From NCBI GenBank assembly GCA_003024985.2, contig PXIH01S0024180.1: DNA of 10,305 nt; one strand, given 5' to 3'. Positions 8,611 through 10,305 of this stretch are shown here, in pieces (the stretch's first letter is position 1; the number at the start of each line of letters is the position of its first letter). Below the pieces are notes generated by a model, which worked only from the letters and a program-made list of their open reading frames with translations, made no database searches and had not been told where the DNA came from. This stretch comes from Euperipatoides rowelli. Taxonomy: Eukaryota; Onychophora; Udeonychophora; Euonychophora; Peripatopsidae. Position numbers and translations under genes: made by a program.

Positions 8611-9774
8611 CTGTTGATGAGATTAAGTTAAGTTCTTAACACTAATAAATTATTAATGATAATTAAGAGACATGAATTAGTGTTGGTTAGTAACTTGGAA
8701 AAAATAACTATTATTGAAAAGTAATAACTAAAGAAGATAAAAATTGCCATAATTTTTACTTTGGAGTGTATATTTATATCAGGAGGATAACATTGGATAC
8801 TATGTGAAAAAGTAGGATTTTTAATACCAAGCAATTAAGAAATTCTGGGAATATTAACATTTGTCAATATTCTTTAGGTCTTTGTTTTGCAAAAGATAGT
8901 GCAGTTTTCTCCAAGTAATATTTTAGTACTGTAAAATGTCATTATGTATAGATGTTATTATGTATAGTTACATAATAATAATAATCTCAAATAGGACTTC
9001 ATTTATGTCAAATCTATAATAAAATCATAGAAAATTAATTTTCTGTTTCTTTTAGGTTATTTTAAGATTTTTAATGAGAAACAGTAAAACATAAATACAC
9101 AACAATATTTATCTAACCTATTTACACTATTCACTAGAAATTCTGAGCTAGTAAAATTGCTATAATAAATAAGGCAAATAATTTAGTATGTTACAAAGTT
9201 GACTTATTGAGGTGAGGATTTAATGTATGAGGAATTAAGAAACAAAAATGCATAAGTGCAACTTTTTATTGGTCTTAATCAATGTACAGTAGACTATATA
9301 CTATACATAGAGCATACAGACTGTCATTTATTGCCAATGCAAAACAAGAAACAGCAAATATAGCCTAACACACTGTTTTGGAGGTAATAATTTGAACATG
9401 AATGACAGCAAAGGTCGGATAATAACAATTAGACATTACCTCAAAGGTTTAAAATATAGAGGTTAATGAAAAATTTTTATACCAGCTTAATATTTGTGTA
9501 AATTTTGTGTTTAAGAAATACAATTTAAAAAAACTAACAAAATAATAACCATGATTGCTTGGCATCAAATTTAATAAAAATTAAAAAAAGGATCGGTAAA
9601 CGGTATTACAAGATTATTTATTGGCCAAATACAACAGTTTTGTGGATTTAATTGATCCTATTGATGTTGATTGTTGAAGCTGAATGCCTCAGATAAAATG
9701 GCTTAACTAAAATTTGGCTTCAATGATATTTAATTAGTCTGCCATCAGCATCCATTACATAACTTTTTTTTTAT

Positions 9775-10305
9775 GTGTGCATCCCCAAGTGGATGTTTTC
9801 TGCACTAAAGCCCAAATAAATGCAATAGAATTACTACAAAAATGTGTAGTAAGGATAATAATGAAAAATGAGTACAATTCTTACTCTCACGCACTTTCAN
9901 TACTTAACATCCCAACTCTTGAATGAAGACGTAAATTATTAATGCTACAATATACTATATCTTTTAATGACTCTTTTCCACAATACATTTCCAAAATATG
10001 TTGTGAAGTTTCTGGTCATCACACAAGGCAATCTAATAAACTGTTCAAACATTTTGGAAGAACAAAGAGATACAACAATTCTACATTACCTAATATGAAG
10101 TATGAGCATTGTCGTTTCTCACCTTAGATATACTGTATGTTTTCTATGTAAATATTGAATTATTAGTAATCAATTAAATATTTAAATATAAGTTTATATG
10201 TAAATAGTCGTCACATACCTTTAGGTGCTAGAGGATTATATTTCAATTTATGTATGTAATTTTGTATAGTCATTTGTTTATAGGAATAAAACGCAATAAT
10301 AATAA
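9775..10305 (+). mobile_element. 5'-truncated LINE, C-terminus and 3' UTR
   Basis: This is the 3' end of a non-LTR retrotransposon on the plus strand, antisense to PPIL4. The coding remnant at 9780-10127 is followed by an AT-rich 3' UTR, an AATAAA at 10285-10290 and AATAATAATAA at 10295-10305. The tail may continue past the window. The 5' boundary is estimated from where coding similarity begins. The 3' end layout resembles the LINE at 3421-6235, but the protein and UTR differ enough that it is at least a different copy or family. Confidence 0.75.
9780..10127 (+). pseudogene. LINE protein C-terminal remnant
   Basis: One continuous frame reads HPQVDVFCTKAQINAIELLQ, then KCVVRIIM, and HALSxLNIPTLE*RRKLLML. 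This is the usual LINE C-terminal signature (hydrophobic-Gln-Lys-Arg helix, then LxIPTLExRR). A single TGA at 9924-9926 replaces what is often Asp or Glu before RR. The frame then stays open from 9927 to the TAG at 10125-10127, including SGHHTRQSNK and RTKRYNNSTLP. The one N, at 9900, falls in the first position of a codon (x above). Only the last roughly 115 codons are present, so it is non-functional. Confidence 0.75.

Larger units (their letters stand above)
8611..10305 (-). other. PPIL4 intron, at least 1695 bp (continues off the right edge)
   Basis: The intron ends at the acceptor CATCAACAG before 8610. The preceding PPIL4 exons are not found in the remaining sequence. Positions 8611-9770 are AT-rich with no recognisable gene; a 16-bp-period pair of ATTATGTATAG occurs at 8941-8951 and 8957-8967. 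From about 9775 a LINE fragment fills the rest. Confidence 0.7.

Noticed and set aside
8628-8834. Minus-strand open frame of 68 codons next to a PPIL4 exon
   Set aside because: It does not match any expected PPIL4 segment, and the acceptor at 8611-8613 separates it from the exon. It is intron.
8611-10305. Search for the earlier PPIL4 exons (start codon, QTGDP, GTGRGG)
   Set aside because: No minus-strand segment encoding these conserved motifs was seen. They must lie to the right of the window.
1-10305. CRISPR arrays, tRNA or rRNA genes, bacterial-style operons
   Set aside because: No regularly spaced repeats with unique spacers, no cloverleaf with a tRNA-like B box, and no ribosomal RNA stretch were recognised. 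The gene structure is eukaryotic.

Overview
This is a nuclear, AT-rich (about 70% A+T by eye) animal genomic window. It has long introns, microsatellites and decayed LINE-type retrotransposons, and no sign of bacterial gene organisation. The single host gene is PPIL4, the nuclear cyclophilin with an RNA-recognition motif. It lies on the minus strand with consistent GT/AG splice sites. Residue choices in the exons look invertebrate, possibly arthropod, but this is an impression from remembered orthologues and the species is not identified.

Host gene. Five consecutive internal PPIL4 exons run right to left: 8610-8493, 7840-7698, 7589-7493, 2127-2011 and 227-103. They join without a frameshift or stop into exactly 200 codons. 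These cover the C-terminal two thirds of the cyclophilin domain, the acidic linker, and the start of the RRM (RNP2). The 5' exons (start codon, first third of the cyclophilin fold) lie beyond position 10305. The rest of the RRM and the basic tail lie before position 1. Everything else in the window is intron.

Introns. The 228-2010 intron is AT-rich, with a cluster of perfect palindromes near its left end and a possible MITE-like inverted-repeat element. The 5.4-kb intron 2128-7492 holds a probable LINE 3' tail ending in (AATTC)n at about 2929. It also holds a much longer LINE relic (about 3421-6235) with endonuclease and reverse transcriptase regions, broken by stops and frameshifts and ending in (AAT)15. 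The introns 7590-7697 and 7841-8492 are short and carry no gene. The intron from 8611 to beyond 10305 holds a second, 5'-truncated LINE C-terminus and 3' UTR running to the window edge, also with an AAT tail. All three LINE-derived segments read on the plus strand, antisense to PPIL4.

No new gene system is evident. The most unusual signals are a strong excess of the 7-mer TACTGTA/TACAGTA throughout the window, the palindrome cluster at 286-482, and the TGACCCCTCT inverted repeats at 368-955.
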